Source of the DNA: Corynebacterium sp. CNJ-954
GTDB taxonomy: Bacteria > Actinomycetota > Actinomycetes > Mycobacteriales > Mycobacteriaceae
Length of the DNA: 64,000 nt
Assembly (NCBI RefSeq): GCF_001942345.1
Contig: NZ_MKKI01000001.1
Coordinates: 94,987-158,986 of the forward strand
Direction of reading: 5' to 3'
The first letter of the stretch is position 1, and each line of letters begins with the position of its first letter. The notes under the pieces were generated by a model. That model had not been told where the DNA came from. It was given only the letters and a program-made list of their open reading frames with translations, and made no database searches. Made by a program: the position numbers and the translations under genes. Shown here one piece after another: positions 17,756-27,458 of this stretch.

Positions 17756-19012
17756 ATGGTCAAGCGCCAACTTCCCCACCCCTCCGAGATCCTCGACCTC
17801 ATGCAGTTCAAGAAGCCCGAGTTCAACGCCAGAAAGCGTCGTCTGGACTCCGCACTCACCATCTACGACCTGCGTAAGATCGCCAAGCGTCGCACCCCCG
17901 CATCCGCCTTCGACTACACCGACGGCGCTGCCGAGGAGGAGATCTCCATCGCCCGGGCCCGCCAGGCTTTCGAGGACATCGAGTTCCACCCGTCGATTCT
18001 CAAGGACGCCTCGCAGATCGACACCACCACCAACATTCACGGTGGAACGTCCGCCCTGCCCTTCGGCATCGCGCCCACCGGTTTCACCCGCCTGATGCAG
18101 ACCGAGGGAGAGGTCGCCGGTGCCGGTGCCGCCGCAGCCGCCGGTATCCCCTTCAGCCTGTCGACACTCGGTACGACCTCCATCGAAGACGTCAAAGCCA
18201 CCAACCCGCACGGCCGGAACTGGTTCCAGCTCTACGTGATGAAGGACCGCGACATCTCCTACGGGCTGGTCGAACGCGCGGCGAAAGCGGGTTTCGACAC
18301 CCTGTTCTTCACCGTCGACGCCCCCGTCGCCGGTAACCGCATGCGGGATACCCGCCACGGCTTCTCCATCCCCCCGCAGCTCACCGCGAAGACGATCCTG
18401 GACGCCATCCCCCGCCCGTGGTGGTGGTACGACTTCCTGACCACCCCACCACTGGAGTTCGCGTCCTTGTCCTCCACCGGGGGCACCGTCGGCGAACTCC
18501 TCGACTCCGCGATGGACCCCACCATCAACTACAAGGATCTTGAGGTCATCCGCGAGATGTGGCCCGGCAAGATCTCCGTCAAGGGCGTCCAGAACGTGGA
18601 GGACGCCCGGACCCTCGTCGACCTCGGCGTCGACTCCCTCACCCTGTCCAACCACGGTGGGCGGCAGTTGGACCGCGCCCCGGTCCCCTTCCACCTGTTG
18701 CCCGAGGTCCGACGTGCCGTCGGTGACGACGTGGAGGTCATCATCGACACCGGCATCATGAACGGTGCGGACATCGTGGCGGCGATCGCGCTGGGCGCGG
18801 ACTTCACCCTCATCGGCCGTGCCTACCTCTACGGCCTCATGGCCGGCGGGCGCGACGGCGTCGACCGGGCGATCAGCATCCTGCGTTCCCAGATCGAACG
18901 CACCATGAAACTGCTGCAGGTCACCAGTCTCGGAGAACTCGGCCCCGAGCACGTCACCCAACTCACGAGGTTCAACCGCGTCACCCCGTCGCTGCGCTCA
19001 CTCGGGCAGTAG
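17756..19012 (+). CDS. lldD: Quinone-dependent L-lactate dehydrogenase LldD
   Basis: This FMN enzyme oxidises L-lactate to pyruvate and passes electrons to the quinone pool at the membrane. The 418-residue protein has the FMN-dependent alpha-hydroxyacid dehydrogenase barrel, with the active-site run SNHGGRQLD and catalytic H300, and FMN-binding residues near [12 protein letters not shown]. The second ATG (17756) was chosen because AAGGA at 17743-17747 is 8 bases upstream; the ATG at 17750 is too close. It forms an operon with lldP. Its last 32 bases overlap, tail to tail, the Rv3446c-like gene. Confidence 0.95.
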   Translation: MVKRQLPHPSEILDLMQFKKPEFNARKRRLDSALTIYDLRKIAKRRTPASAFDYTDGAAEEEISIARARQAFEDIEFHPSILKDASQIDTTTNIHGGTSALPFGIAPTGFTRLMQTEGEVAGAGAAAAAGIPFSLSTLGTTSIEDVKATNPHGRNWFQLYVMKDRDISYGLVERAAKAGFDTLFFTVDAPVAGNRMRDTRHGFSIPPQLTAKTILDAIPRPWWWYDFLTTPPLEFASLSSTGGTVGELLDSAMDPTINYKDLEVIREMWPGKISVKGVQNVEDARTLVDLGVDSLTLSNHGGRQLDRAPVPFHLLPEVRRAVGDDVEVIIDTGIMNGADIVAAIALGADFTLIGRAYLYGLMAGGRDGVDRAISILRSQIERTMKLLQVTSLGELGPEHVTQLTRFNRVTPSLRSLGQ

Positions 19013-20216
19013 CGGTGAACTGCTCACAGACCTCGCGGCGGTCCTCGGAGACCTCACGGTACTGACATCCGACCGAGACCTGGTGACCGTCCACCAGCCG
19101 GACCCGCCAGGACGTCGTCGAATCGGGGAAGTACTCCTCGTAGGCGACCGGAGACCGCTCGGTCACCCTGATGCCACCGTTGCCGTCGAGCCCGTCGAGT
19201 GCTCCGAGCATCGCCGCATCCAGCTCATCCTGCGTACCTACCGGCGTGGGACGGGCAGCGATGAGTACGCGCATCCCGCCGTCGTCAGAGGTCCAGATCT
19301 CACTGTCGGACGTGCTCTCGGTCATCCTCCACCCGGCGACATCGACCGATACGGCGGTGACGGGGTCCCCGGCCAGCTCCTCCGACGCACGGTCACCCGG
19401 GCTCAACTCACGCCACCCCGTAGCGTCCGGAACAGCAGCCGTCGTGGGCGACGACTGCACCCCCGTACCCTCGCCCTGGACCGGGGTGGTCGCTGCACCC
19501 GCCGCTGTATCCGGGGCATCCGGGGCATCCGGTGCCCCGACGGGTCGCAGCAGACCGGCACCCACGACAAGCCCCACCAGTGTTACGGAGACGGCGGACA
19601 GAACCAGCGCCCGGCGCGACAGCGTCCGTCCACCTTTTCCGGCCTGGTCGGGCCCGTCCTCCGGCACAGTCACCGGCGTCGACACGGGGTCGGCGACCTC
19701 GGCCTGCGCTTCGGCCTGCGCTTCGGCCTGCGCTTCGGCCTGCGCTTCGGCCAGGTCACCTGCCAGTCGCAGCGCCTGGCTGACATCCACGGTTCGGGCC
19801 CGCACCCCTGTCATCCGCAGGTAGGCGGCGGTGGCGTCCTTGTCGGGTCCGGCGACGAGGATATCCGTCGTGTGCGCACCGATGCCCCAGGGAAACACCG
19901 TACGTGGCACGACCGGATTCGCACTGGTGAGTTCAGGGTCCGCGGCTCTGGCTTCCAGAACCTCCTCCACCAGCTCCCGGACCGCCTCCAGCCGACGTAG
20001 GGGCACCGTGGAACCACGGAACATCGGGACACCGGAGCCCCCGCCAGTATCCTTCCCGCCCTTCCCGCCCTTCACACCCGACTGAGTTTCCGGGTCCAGT
20101 TCCGGGTCCGTGCACCGCACCTCGTAACCGCTCAACAGGTCGGTGACACACAGACCGTTGACCAGGATCCCCGATTCCGTGAGCGCCACCGCCGTGGCCA
20201 CCATGCCGGTACTCAT
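18981..20216 (-). CDS. Type VII secretion-associated protein, Rv3446c family
   Basis: The 411-residue protein occupies the Rv3446c position between the esx genes and eccC in ESX-4. It has an N-terminal cytosolic domain ([19 protein letters not shown]), a 12-base-repeat-encoded Ala/Gln/Glu stretch, one membrane helix (about [20 protein letters not shown]) and an extracytoplasmic C-terminal domain ([19 protein letters not shown] to [20 protein letters not shown]) with two cysteines that could form a disulfide. The start at 20216 overlaps the eccC stop (ATGA), so it is coupled to EccC. Its function in the secretion complex is not established. Confidence 0.82.
   Translation of the reverse strand: MSTGMVATAVALTESGILVNGLCVTDLLSGYEVRCTDPELDPETQSGVKGGKGGKDTGGGSGVPMFRGSTVPLRRLEAVRELVEEVLEARAADPELTSANPVVPRTVFPWGIGAHTTDILVAGPDKDATAAYLRMTGVRARTVDVSQALRLAGDLAEAQAEAQAEAQAEAQAEVADPVSTPVTVPEDGPDQAGKGGRTLSRRALVLSAVSVTLVGLVVGAGLLRPVGAPDAPDAPDTAAGAATTPVQGEGTGVQSSPTTAAVPDATGWRELSPGDRASEELAGDPVTAVSVDVAGWRMTESTSDSEIWTSDDGGMRVLIAARPTPVGTQDELDAAMLGALDGLDGNGGIRVTERSPVAYEEYFPDSTTSWRVRLVDGHQVSVGCQYREVSEDRREVCEQFTATARVSAATG
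19701..19748 (-). repeat. Four-copy 12-base tandem repeat in the Rv3446c-like gene
   Basis: Four exact units of GGCCTGCGCTTC (plus strand) encode a repeated Glu-Ala-Gln-Ala segment just before the membrane helix. Unit length keeps the frame, so the linker length may vary between strains. Confidence 0.92.
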
Positions 20217-23200
20217 GCCCTGACCTCCTCGGCGTCGGCAGCCTCGGACGCGCCAGCCCGGCCGACCGTCGCCACCTGTATGTCCTCGACCGTCCCCTGG
20301 ACAAGCACTCCCCTTCCCGGCGGGCGTGGTGACAACACCTGGCCGGCGACCGGGCCGTCCTCCCTGGGTGCTGACAGGAGGATCCACGCTGTGAGGTCCC
20401 GGGTGCCCTGCATCAACGGGGTGTAGGCGGTGCGTCCCACCAGCGCACTGCGACGGGCTGTCACCAGGTGCAGCCCGATGTCCGCCGCGTGAGGGAGCAG
20501 CGGGACCAACTGGTCCACCGCCGAGGCCAGCTCAGTTGACTGGTCCAGATCGTCCACGACGATGACGCGCTCGGTACCGCTCCACCAGGAACGCTCACGC
20601 AGGCTCTCCGGGGTCAACTCCACCTCTTCACCGGGGATGCGTGCCGTGAGTTCCTCGATCCACCGGGTCAGGACCGGGAGGAACGTCGCAACGGGACGGT
20701 AACCCGCCGCACCGAGGAGCCCCCGTCGGACGTCGGTGGACAGCACCTCCGTCCCCTCCCGGTCCGCCGCGGCCTGCGCGACGGTGTGCAGTGTCGTCGT
20801 CCCTCCTGCCCTCGACTGCCCCACGACAGTCAGGTGCGGGAACGTGTCGGGATCCCAGCACACCGTCGCCAGCCGAGGGCCACCGACACCGACGGGGATG
20901 CCCGCTCCTGCCACCTCATCCAGTTCCCCGACACCGACGACCTCGGGCAGGACCCTCATCGTCCTGGACTGTTCTCCGCGAGCCTCGCTGACCTTGCGGA
21001 CGTGCTCGACATCCTGGGCATCGGAATACGCGACCTGCAGATGTTTACCGTCCGGTGACACACCCCGCCCCGGGTGGTCCGGCAGTATGCGCTGGGCATC
21101 GCGGAACACCGACTCCGACGGGGTGAGCCGCAACTCCACCGCCCCGGTGAGCAGGTCACGCAGGCCGGGACGGAATGTCCACCGTAATGAGGTCACGACC
21201 ACGTGCACACCGCGTTCCATGCCGCCGGCGACGAGCGCTGCGAGCCGCCGGTCCTCGTCACCGACGGCGTCGAGACCGTCGACGACCAGGACCCGGTGCC
21301 CCACGGTCCTGTCAGGATCATCCTGCTCCAGTTCATCCAGCAGCCGGGGCAGAAGCTCCGCTCCCACCACCGCCGCCACCTGCGGCAGTCTCCCGACGTC
21401 ATGCAGGGAGCCACCCGGGTCGACCACGTAGATGCCCACGCCCGGCGAACTCAGGGCCAGCCCCAGGACGAGCGAACGAACCAACGTCGTCTTCCCCGTC
21501 CCCGGCTGCCCCACCACGGCCCAGTGACGGCGCCGCAGATCCAGGACGAACGGGCGTTGTACACCGTCGAACGGGAGGTCCTCCAGCCCCAACCGTACCG
21601 TCAACGCGGCGACCGGTGCGGCAGGGTCACCCATCACCGCGCTGGCCGGCAGCACCTCCGGCAGCGGGTCCAACCAGATCGGGGTGCGGTTCGGCCCCTC
21701 CAGACGGTCGATCACCAGATCCATGGTGGTGCCCGCCGACTCCGGTTCCACGCCCAGCTCACGCACCAGTCGGGAATCCAGCGGGGCTTCCGGACCAGAC
21801 ACATACGCAGCCTGAAACCGGACCTGACCGATGGAACTCAGGATCGCCGACCCCGGCGTCGAGGGAAGCTCATATGCCGCAGTCGAGCCGATGAGCTGTC
21901 GCGACTCGGTCGCCGAGAACGTCCGCAACGCGATCCGGTAGGACAGATGCGACTCCAGCCCGCGCAACCTGCCCTCCTCCAGCCGCTGACTCGCCAACAA
22001 CAGATGGATCTGCAAACTCCGCCCCAGGCGTCCGATGGCGGCGAAGACCTCCGCGAACTCCGGACGCGCATGCAGCAACTCGGAGAATTCGTCGACGATC
22101 ACGAACAACGCCGGCATCGTCCCCGGGTAGGTCCGGTTGTACTCCGCGGCCGTGGCCAGACCCGCGGCGTGGAGACGTTCCTGACGACGGTGCAGCTCCC
22201 CCAACAGGGAATCCTGCATCCGGTCCACCAGGACCGCCTCGTCCGACAAGTTCGTGATCACCGCCGACGTGTGCGGCAACCGCTCCATCCCGGCGAATGC
22301 CGCACCACCCTTGAAGTCGATCAACACGAAGTTCAGTTCCTCCGGGGAATGCTGGTGCGCGAAACTGGTCACCACCGCCCGGAGCAGCTCCGACTTTCCG
22401 CTGCCGGTCGCCCCGATACACAAGCCGTGTGGCCCGATACCGCCTTGCGCAGCCTCCCGGATGTCCAGGTGCACCGGAGCCGGCGAGAAACCGATGGCCG
22501 CGCGCAGACCCCCACCCGGCACGTCCAACACCGAACGGGACGCCCGACTCACCGACCGCGACCGGCACAAGGCGGCGAGCTCCACGTCACTCAGCTCATC
22601 CGCGGTGGCGAACGGGCGCCACCCGTCGACCGTCCAGGCGGACAGGGCCCCGTCCTGCGCATGGAGCAGTAGGCCGCCGGTGGCGGCCAGTTCATGCCAC
22701 ACCGGTGCCACCGACCCCGGGTCTGCCACCACCGTCACCGCTCCGGACAACGGGACCGGGACATCACCACCGACACCTCCCACGCCGCCTCCCACGCCGC
22801 CTCCGAGGTGTACGAAACGCAGGTGCAACGTGCCGTCCCCCGACAGCCACCGGTCATGCGGACCCGTGACACGGACCCCCGGGTCTTCCCCGGCCACGAC
22901 CTGCCCCTGCATCGCCCTGACCAGCCCAGACGCCCCCTCGCCGGTGACCACGACACAATCGAACTCCCGCAGGTCGACGGCCACCGGAGCATCGATGGTG
23001 GCGTAACTCCCGGCCAGATTCCGCAATGTCGTGGCGCACACCGGTTCCAGGTCCTCCGGAGGAGCGTCCACCGGTATCTCCAGTGGATCATCCGGAGTCT
23101 GCACTGCTGTCCCGATACGCACCACGCCCGGCTCGGCCTGCCGGACATCAGGTGTCTGCTCTCCGCCGCCCGGGGGACGGGAGTCGGAGAACGTCCACAA

Positions 23201-23521
23201 CGCCTGCGGATGCGGCTGAGTCACCGCTGCACGCTCCCACTGGTCACGGCGCGCCCGGTGCAGGGAATCCGACAACGCGTCCAGGTGCCGGTGGAACCCC
23301 CTGCGGACCTCGTCGACGTCCTGTCCTCCAGGGCTGATCATCATCGCCAGACTCCCCAGCATCATCAACGGGAATATGAACGACATCGGCGACCGCCCCA
23401 TCCCCGACAACACCATCGCCGCGACCATGCCGACCACGGCGACGACCATGACGACCGGCATGAGGATCCGGACGAACGGCTGCTTGTTCTTCGGCAGTGT
23501 CGGTGGAGCCTGTGACTTCAT
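20213..23521 (-). CDS. eccC: ESX-4 secretion ATPase EccC
   Basis: This is the FtsK/SpoIIIE-type motor that recruits and drives substrates through the type VII membrane complex. The 1102-residue protein is a fused EccCa-EccCb. It has two N-terminal membrane helices (about residues 20-65) and three ATPase domains: Walker A GATGSGKS at 370-377, GQPGTGKT at 671-678, and a degenerate GQSRAGGTT near 900. The lysine missing from the third is common in this family. The start at 23521 has AGGGG ten bases upstream; an earlier in-frame ATG lacks a ribosome site. A glycine/valine repeat is encoded near 22784-22806. It is transcribed away from eccD and is coupled to the Rv3446c-like gene. Confidence 0.95.
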   Translation of the reverse strand: MKSQAPPTLPKNKQPFVRILMPVVMVVAVVGMVAAMVLSGMGRSPMSFIFPLMMLGSLAMMISPGGQDVDEVRRGFHRHLDALSDSLHRARRDQWERAAVTQPHPQALWTFSDSRPPGGGEQTPDVRQAEPGVVRIGTAVQTPDDPLEIPVDAPPEDLEPVCATTLRNLAGSYATIDAPVAVDLREFDCVVVTGEGASGLVRAMQGQVVAGEDPGVRVTGPHDRWLSGDGTLHLRFVHLGGGVGGGVGGVGGDVPVPLSGAVTVVADPGSVAPVWHELAATGGLLLHAQDGALSAWTVDGWRPFATADELSDVELAALCRSRSVSRASRSVLDVPGGGLRAAIGFSPAPVHLDIREAAQGGIGPHGLCIGATGSGKSELLRAVVTSFAHQHSPEELNFVLIDFKGGAAFAGMERLPHTSAVITNLSDEAVLVDRMQDSLLGELHRRQERLHAAGLATAAEYNRTYPGTMPALFVIVDEFSELLHARPEFAEVFAAIGRLGRSLQIHLLLASQRLEEGRLRGLESHLSYRIALRTFSATESRQLIGSTAAYELPSTPGSAILSSIGQVRFQAAYVSGPEAPLDSRLVRELGVEPESAGTTMDLVIDRLEGPNRTPIWLDPLPEVLPASAVMGDPAAPVAALTVRLGLEDLPFDGVQRPFVLDLRRRHWAVVGQPGTGKTTLVRSLVLGLALSSPGVGIYVVDPGGSLHDVGRLPQVAAVVGAELLPRLLDELEQDDPDRTVGHRVLVVDGLDAVGDEDRRLAALVAGGMERGVHVVVTSLRWTFRPGLRDLLTGAVELRLTPSESVFRDAQRILPDHPGRGVSPDGKHLQVAYSDAQDVEHVRKVSEARGEQSRTMRVLPEVVGVGELDEVAGAGIPVGVGGPRLATVCWDPDTFPHLTVVGQSRAGGTTTLHTVAQAAADREGTEVLSTDVRRGLLGAAGYRPVATFLPVLTRWIEELTARIPGEEVELTPESLRERSWWSGTERVIVVDDLDQSTELASAVDQLVPLLPHAADIGLHLVTARRSALVGRTAYTPLMQGTRDLTAWILLSAPREDGPVAGQVLSPRPPGRGVLVQGTVEDIQVATVGRAGASEAADAEEVRA

Positions 23522-23679
23522 CTGCGAAATTCCCCTCGCGTCCCCCTGCCCCGCCCCCTGCGCGACAGCTGTCGACCACAGACTGTACACTCTCGAAGCA
23601 TCCGACCACGACCGTCGGGGACGCGTCAGGGGGACGTGACCGGTCGTGGCGCGTAGAACCGCAGGGGGAAGAACCCGTC

Positions 23680-24944
23680 ATGATCGCCGTGAGCATTACC
23701 GTCCGCCCACGCAGTGAGGACGCCCGCACCGTCGAGGCGACCATCGCCGACACCGTGCCCGTCGCCGAACTGATTCCTCACCTCGTCGACGCCGTACCCG
23801 GCGAGGTCTGGCGACTGTCCGGTCCGCTCGGCGTACTGCGACCCGAACACACGCTCGCCGACAGTGCGGTCCGTCCCGGCGAACGACTCACCCTCGACAA
23901 GGACGGTCTGCCCCCTCCACCGGTCGACGACGTCGGGCACCTGACTACAACGGTGGCCGCCTCGCCCGCCGTCTGGGTCGCAGCCCTCGTCGCCGCCGTG
24001 GTGTGTGCCGTGTCCTGGGCGCCGGTGTGGGACACCGGAGATCAGATCCACTGGCATCCGCTGGACATCAGCGACACCGCACGGGGTCTGATGGAGGGCA
24101 CGGACCGCACAGGACCACTGCCCGTCATCGTCGCGTTGCTGCTCGCCACACTGGCAGCCGCCGCCGGGTCGCTGGCCGACCGACGCTATGTCAGCGTCGC
24201 CGCTGTCCTCGGATTCGGCCTCGGCCTGCAGGTCAACGTCCTGACTGCCTGTGTGCTCTCTGCTCTGGCAGTGTGGCGCGGTGGTGTCGTCCGCACCGTG
24301 ACCGTGGGGCTGTCGCTGGCTGCGTCCGTCAACGTCGCTCCCGGGCTGACGACGCTGCTCGCCGTGGTCGCATTGACATTCTCCGGGCAGCTCGCCGTCG
24401 GGCTGGCGGGTATCGCACTTCCCCGTATTCCGGCGACCGGGCTCTTCACCGCCGCCTCCGGCCCGTCCACCGGACCACGCGCCGCACGCGGCAGAACCGG
24501 CCCCACCGGATCAGCCGAAGCCGCGGCTACCCGCGCGCTGCGCATCCACCCCGCGATCGTGATGACCTGCTGCATCGTCATCCTCGCCGGCGCGTCCAGC
24601 TCCTGCCACCGGGGCATGAGGCCGCCCCGGGACGGTTCCTGGGGTGGACGGAGGCAGCCCTGCTTGCCGTCGGCGTGGTAGGTCTCTCCGCCCGGGCGAC
24701 CCGTCCGGTCCATGCCGTGACCGTGACACTCACCGCCACCCTGCTCGTGCTCTGGGTCGCTCTCCATCTTCCGTCACCCTGGATGCTGGTGGCGTTGGCT
24801 CCCACCGCCCTCCCTGCCGTACGGGTCACCTCGCCCCTGGCTGGGCGGGTCCTCGACATCCTCGAGACGCTTGCATTCACCACCTGTGTACCGCTGCTGA
24901 TCACGACGACAGGAATCTTCGACGTCGTGAGGGGTATCGGATGA
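23680..24944 (+). pseudogene. eccD: ESX-4 membrane channel protein EccD, apparent one-base frameshift
   Basis: EccD is the ubiquitin-fold, multi-pass component of the type VII pore. The ATG at 23680 gives an N-terminal ubiquitin-like domain (MIAVSITVRPRSEDARTVE) followed by membrane helices. The frame runs to about 24594 (CIVILAGA) and then leaves the family sequence. The continuation, VQLLPPGHEAAPGRFLGW and the last three helices ending DVVRGIG, is in the frame one base back. One missing G after GCG at 24594 restores a protein of about 421 residues. The stop overlaps the mycP start (ATGA), as expected for an intact gene. I judge it a sequencing error or a recent mutation. Facing -10-like boxes (TACACT and its partner) lie at 23583-23592 between eccC and eccD. 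Confidence 0.85.
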
Positions 24945-26056
24945 CCGGGGACCGGAAGACGCCGGGGAAACGCACTGCCGGAGCAGTGCTGCTCACCATG
25001 CTGTTGTTGTCCACGGTGCCGGTCCCGTCGTCCGGTTCCCGGCCCCGCTGCGACCGACCGGTGTTCGGTGACGCGATTCCCCTGGACGTGGACCTCCCCC
25101 ACGATCTGTCGACCGGTCGCGACGTCGGTGTCGCGGTTGTCGACACCGGTGCATCCGCCCCGGGCGTCGTCGCCGACCGACCCGGGGACCGGGACAGTTG
25201 TCTGTTGCACGGTACCGCCGTCGCAGGCACGCTACGCACCGTCGCGCCCGCCAGCCGGATCGTGTCGGTCCGTCAGGGGGACGGCGACCACGACACCACG
25301 GTCGCTGACCTGGTCACCGCACTCGACCGCGCACGCGCCACCGCCGCGGACCACGGGGTCAGGATCGTGAACATCTCCGTCATCGCCTGTGACGACACCG
25401 CCGAGCTCCGCACCTCAGTCGCCGCCGCAGAAGATGCCGGGCTCCTGCTCATTGCCGCCGCGGGAAACGCCGGGCAGTGCCAGGACGGGCAGGTGCCCTA
25501 TCCCGCGGCGCTCCCGGAAGTACTCACCGTCGGTGGGATCGATGCCCGGCACACCGACGACCTCAACGCCGGACGCCGCCCCGCCGACTACTCCGTTCCC
25601 GGCAGTTGGGTCGACCTCTACGCACCCGGCGGACCGGTCTCCGCCGTCGTCGAGAACACGGGAGACCTGCAGAACAGGACCATCGTCGATGACCCGGCCC
25701 CGTTCACCGGAACGAGTTTCGCCGCCCCTGTCGTCGCCGGTGCCGCCGCCCTGGTGTGGCAGGTACGCCCGGAGTTCTCTGCGGCCCAGGTCCGCTCACT
25801 GCTGATCGCCACCGCAGACCAGGGGGTGGTACCGGTAGTTTCGCCGGCGCGCGCGGTCGGTGCAGCCATGGATGCAGGCTCGGATGCGGGCGTGAACAGG
25901 ACGGACGGACCGCAACCGACGCGGTACGAGGTCCCGACGGAAGTGAGCGTGTCGCGGCCCGTCTCCCCTCCCCGGGACCTCCGCATTCCGCTTCTCCTCG
26001 CGGGGACCGTCCTGATCGCTCTCTTCACCGGTGTCATACTGCGATTCCGCAAATAG
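24941..26056 (+). CDS. mycP: Mycosin MycP (ESX-4 subtilisin-like protease)
   Basis: MycP is a membrane-anchored serine protease that stabilises type VII complexes. The 371-residue protein has an N-terminal signal sequence (about residues 12-32), the catalytic triad D68 (VAVVDTG), H90 (LHGTAVAG) and S259 (FTGTSFAAP), and a C-terminal membrane helix (about LLLAGTVLIALFTGVI) with a basic tail. The triad is complete. The ATG overlaps the eccD stop, so the pair is coupled, as in mycobacterial ESX-4 (Rv3448-Rv3449). Confidence 0.94.
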   Translation: MTGDRKTPGKRTAGAVLLTMLLLSTVPVPSSGSRPRCDRPVFGDAIPLDVDLPHDLSTGRDVGVAVVDTGASAPGVVADRPGDRDSCLLHGTAVAGTLRTVAPASRIVSVRQGDGDHDTTVADLVTALDRARATAADHGVRIVNISVIACDDTAELRTSVAAAEDAGLLLIAAAGNAGQCQDGQVPYPAALPEVLTVGGIDARHTDDLNAGRRPADYSVPGSWVDLYAPGGPVSAVVENTGDLQNRTIVDDPAPFTGTSFAAPVVAGAAALVWQVRPEFSAAQVRSLLIATADQGVVPVVSPARAVGAAMDAGSDAGVNRTDGPQPTRYEVPTEVSVSRPVSPPRDLRIPLLLAGTVLIALFTGVILRFRK

Positions 26057-26132
26057 GCCTCACCGGGCCCGTTACGACCGGTGAGTGTGGCCCTGCAGAC
26101 CTCCGCGTCATGTCATTCAGCCCTTCAGCCAT

Positions 26133-27317
26133 TCAGTGCCCTGCCACACCTGCCAGGGTCCGGCTCGCCCGCTCCTCCGACAGCACGCCTCCGTCTGGCA
26201 GCGCCTCCACCACCCTGAACGCCACCATGGTCGGCTCGCCTGCCCCCTCGTCCTCACCGAGAAGCCCGAGGACGTGGAGGTCCTCTACTGCAGTCACCGA
26301 ATACCGCACACCCGTCTCACTGACCAGGATGAATCCTCGTTCCGTGAGGACGGTGGAGGTTCCCCGCGGACCGACGAAATGAACATCCGGTGTCGGCAGC
26401 CCGGCTCCGGTGGCCTCCAGGTCCCCGGCAGCCACGACATGCTCGCCGATGCACACCTCTCCCAGTTCCGTACCACCCGCCAGGTCCAGGTCGACGGGCA
26501 CGTGGGCGAGTGCGGCAGTACCGGTGACTTCCGGCTGGGACAACAGGGTGGGCAGGCTGTCGTTGGCCGGTGGTGGTGCGAGTGCCTCGGCGATGGCACG
26601 CCGTGCGCCGGTGACCTCCGCGACACCGTCCTCTCCGGTGAGGAAGACCCGGTCACCGGTGTGCACCGTGTGTCGCAACGATGTCAGGGCCACGTCCGGC
26701 CCCCGGTCCAGGACACCGAGGACGTCGTCGGGGACGGGTACCGGCGTCGCCCCGAGGGCCCTGGCCAGGACAGGCCCGTCGGACAGCAGGAGCCTCCTGC
26801 CGTCGACAGCCAGCCACAGCCCCGACGGAGCATCCAGCACCACCGGTCCGACATCCGGGAGAGAGGATGTCGCGACAACACCGTGTGCACACCGGGCCCA
26901 GGACGACTCCGGGGCCGGCACCAGTCCCGGAGCGTCCGGGATACCGAGGGCAGGCCCCGTGTCGAAGCGCCCCAGCTGGTCGGAGGTCGACCGCGTGACG
27001 TCGTCGGCGGCCCCGAGCAGCAGCCGACCCGAAGCGACGTTGGTCACCGGGTGGAAAGCCTCGCCGACCCGGACATGCAATGTACCGGATTCATCGGCCA
27101 CGAGGCCCGCGTCGTCGATGGCGGGCTGCGGACGCAGCATCGCCACCAGCAGCATCCCACCCGTGACGAGCAGCGTCAGCAGAACGCCGACGCCGGTCGC
27201 CCGGCGTTGGGTGCGAAGTGGATCCTGCGCCATGCGCGCGTCACCGGTGACCAGCGCCAGTTCCGTCCGGCGCAGCAGAAATGCGTAGCCCGACACCTGC
27301 AGGCCTGTAGTCCTCAT
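26133..27317 (-). CDS. eccB: ESX-4 core component EccB
   Basis: EccB is a single-pass membrane protein with a large periplasmic domain and is a core part of the type VII complex. The 394-residue protein has the conserved N-terminus TTGLQVSGYAFLLRRTELAL, a membrane helix at about 41-61, and a repetitive periplasmic domain with two cysteines. It is shorter than typical mycobacterial EccB (about 480-500). It converges on mycP, the Rv3450c arrangement. Confidence 0.93.
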   Translation of the reverse strand: MRTTGLQVSGYAFLLRRTELALVTGDARMAQDPLRTQRRATGVGVLLTLLVTGGMLLVAMLRPQPAIDDAGLVADESGTLHVRVGEAFHPVTNVASGRLLLGAADDVTRSTSDQLGRFDTGPALGIPDAPGLVPAPESSWARCAHGVVATSSLPDVGPVVLDAPSGLWLAVDGRRLLLSDGPVLARALGATPVPVPDDVLGVLDRGPDVALTSLRHTVHTGDRVFLTGEDGVAEVTGARRAIAEALAPPPANDSLPTLLSQPEVTGTAALAHVPVDLDLAGGTELGEVCIGEHVVAAGDLEATGAGLPTPDVHFVGPRGTSTVLTERGFILVSETGVRYSVTAVEDLHVLGLLGEDEGAGEPTMVAFRVVEALPDGGVLSEERASRTLAGVAGH

Positions 27318-27458
27318 AGAGAATCCCCCTGTTGTTCCCCCGGCACACTGTGCCTATGCTTGCGGATGATACCTCACCCTGCCGCCGACGGAGGGAGATC
27401 ACGAGGTGATCGTGGGGGGAAGTGTGGACGATGTGGACAACGAGACAAGGGGGACAAC

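Noticed and set aside
17129..18961. Long minus-strand open frame opposite lldP and lldD (610 codons)
   Set aside because: Shadow of two clear genes; composition is Gly/Asp/Val-rich with no recognisable motif.
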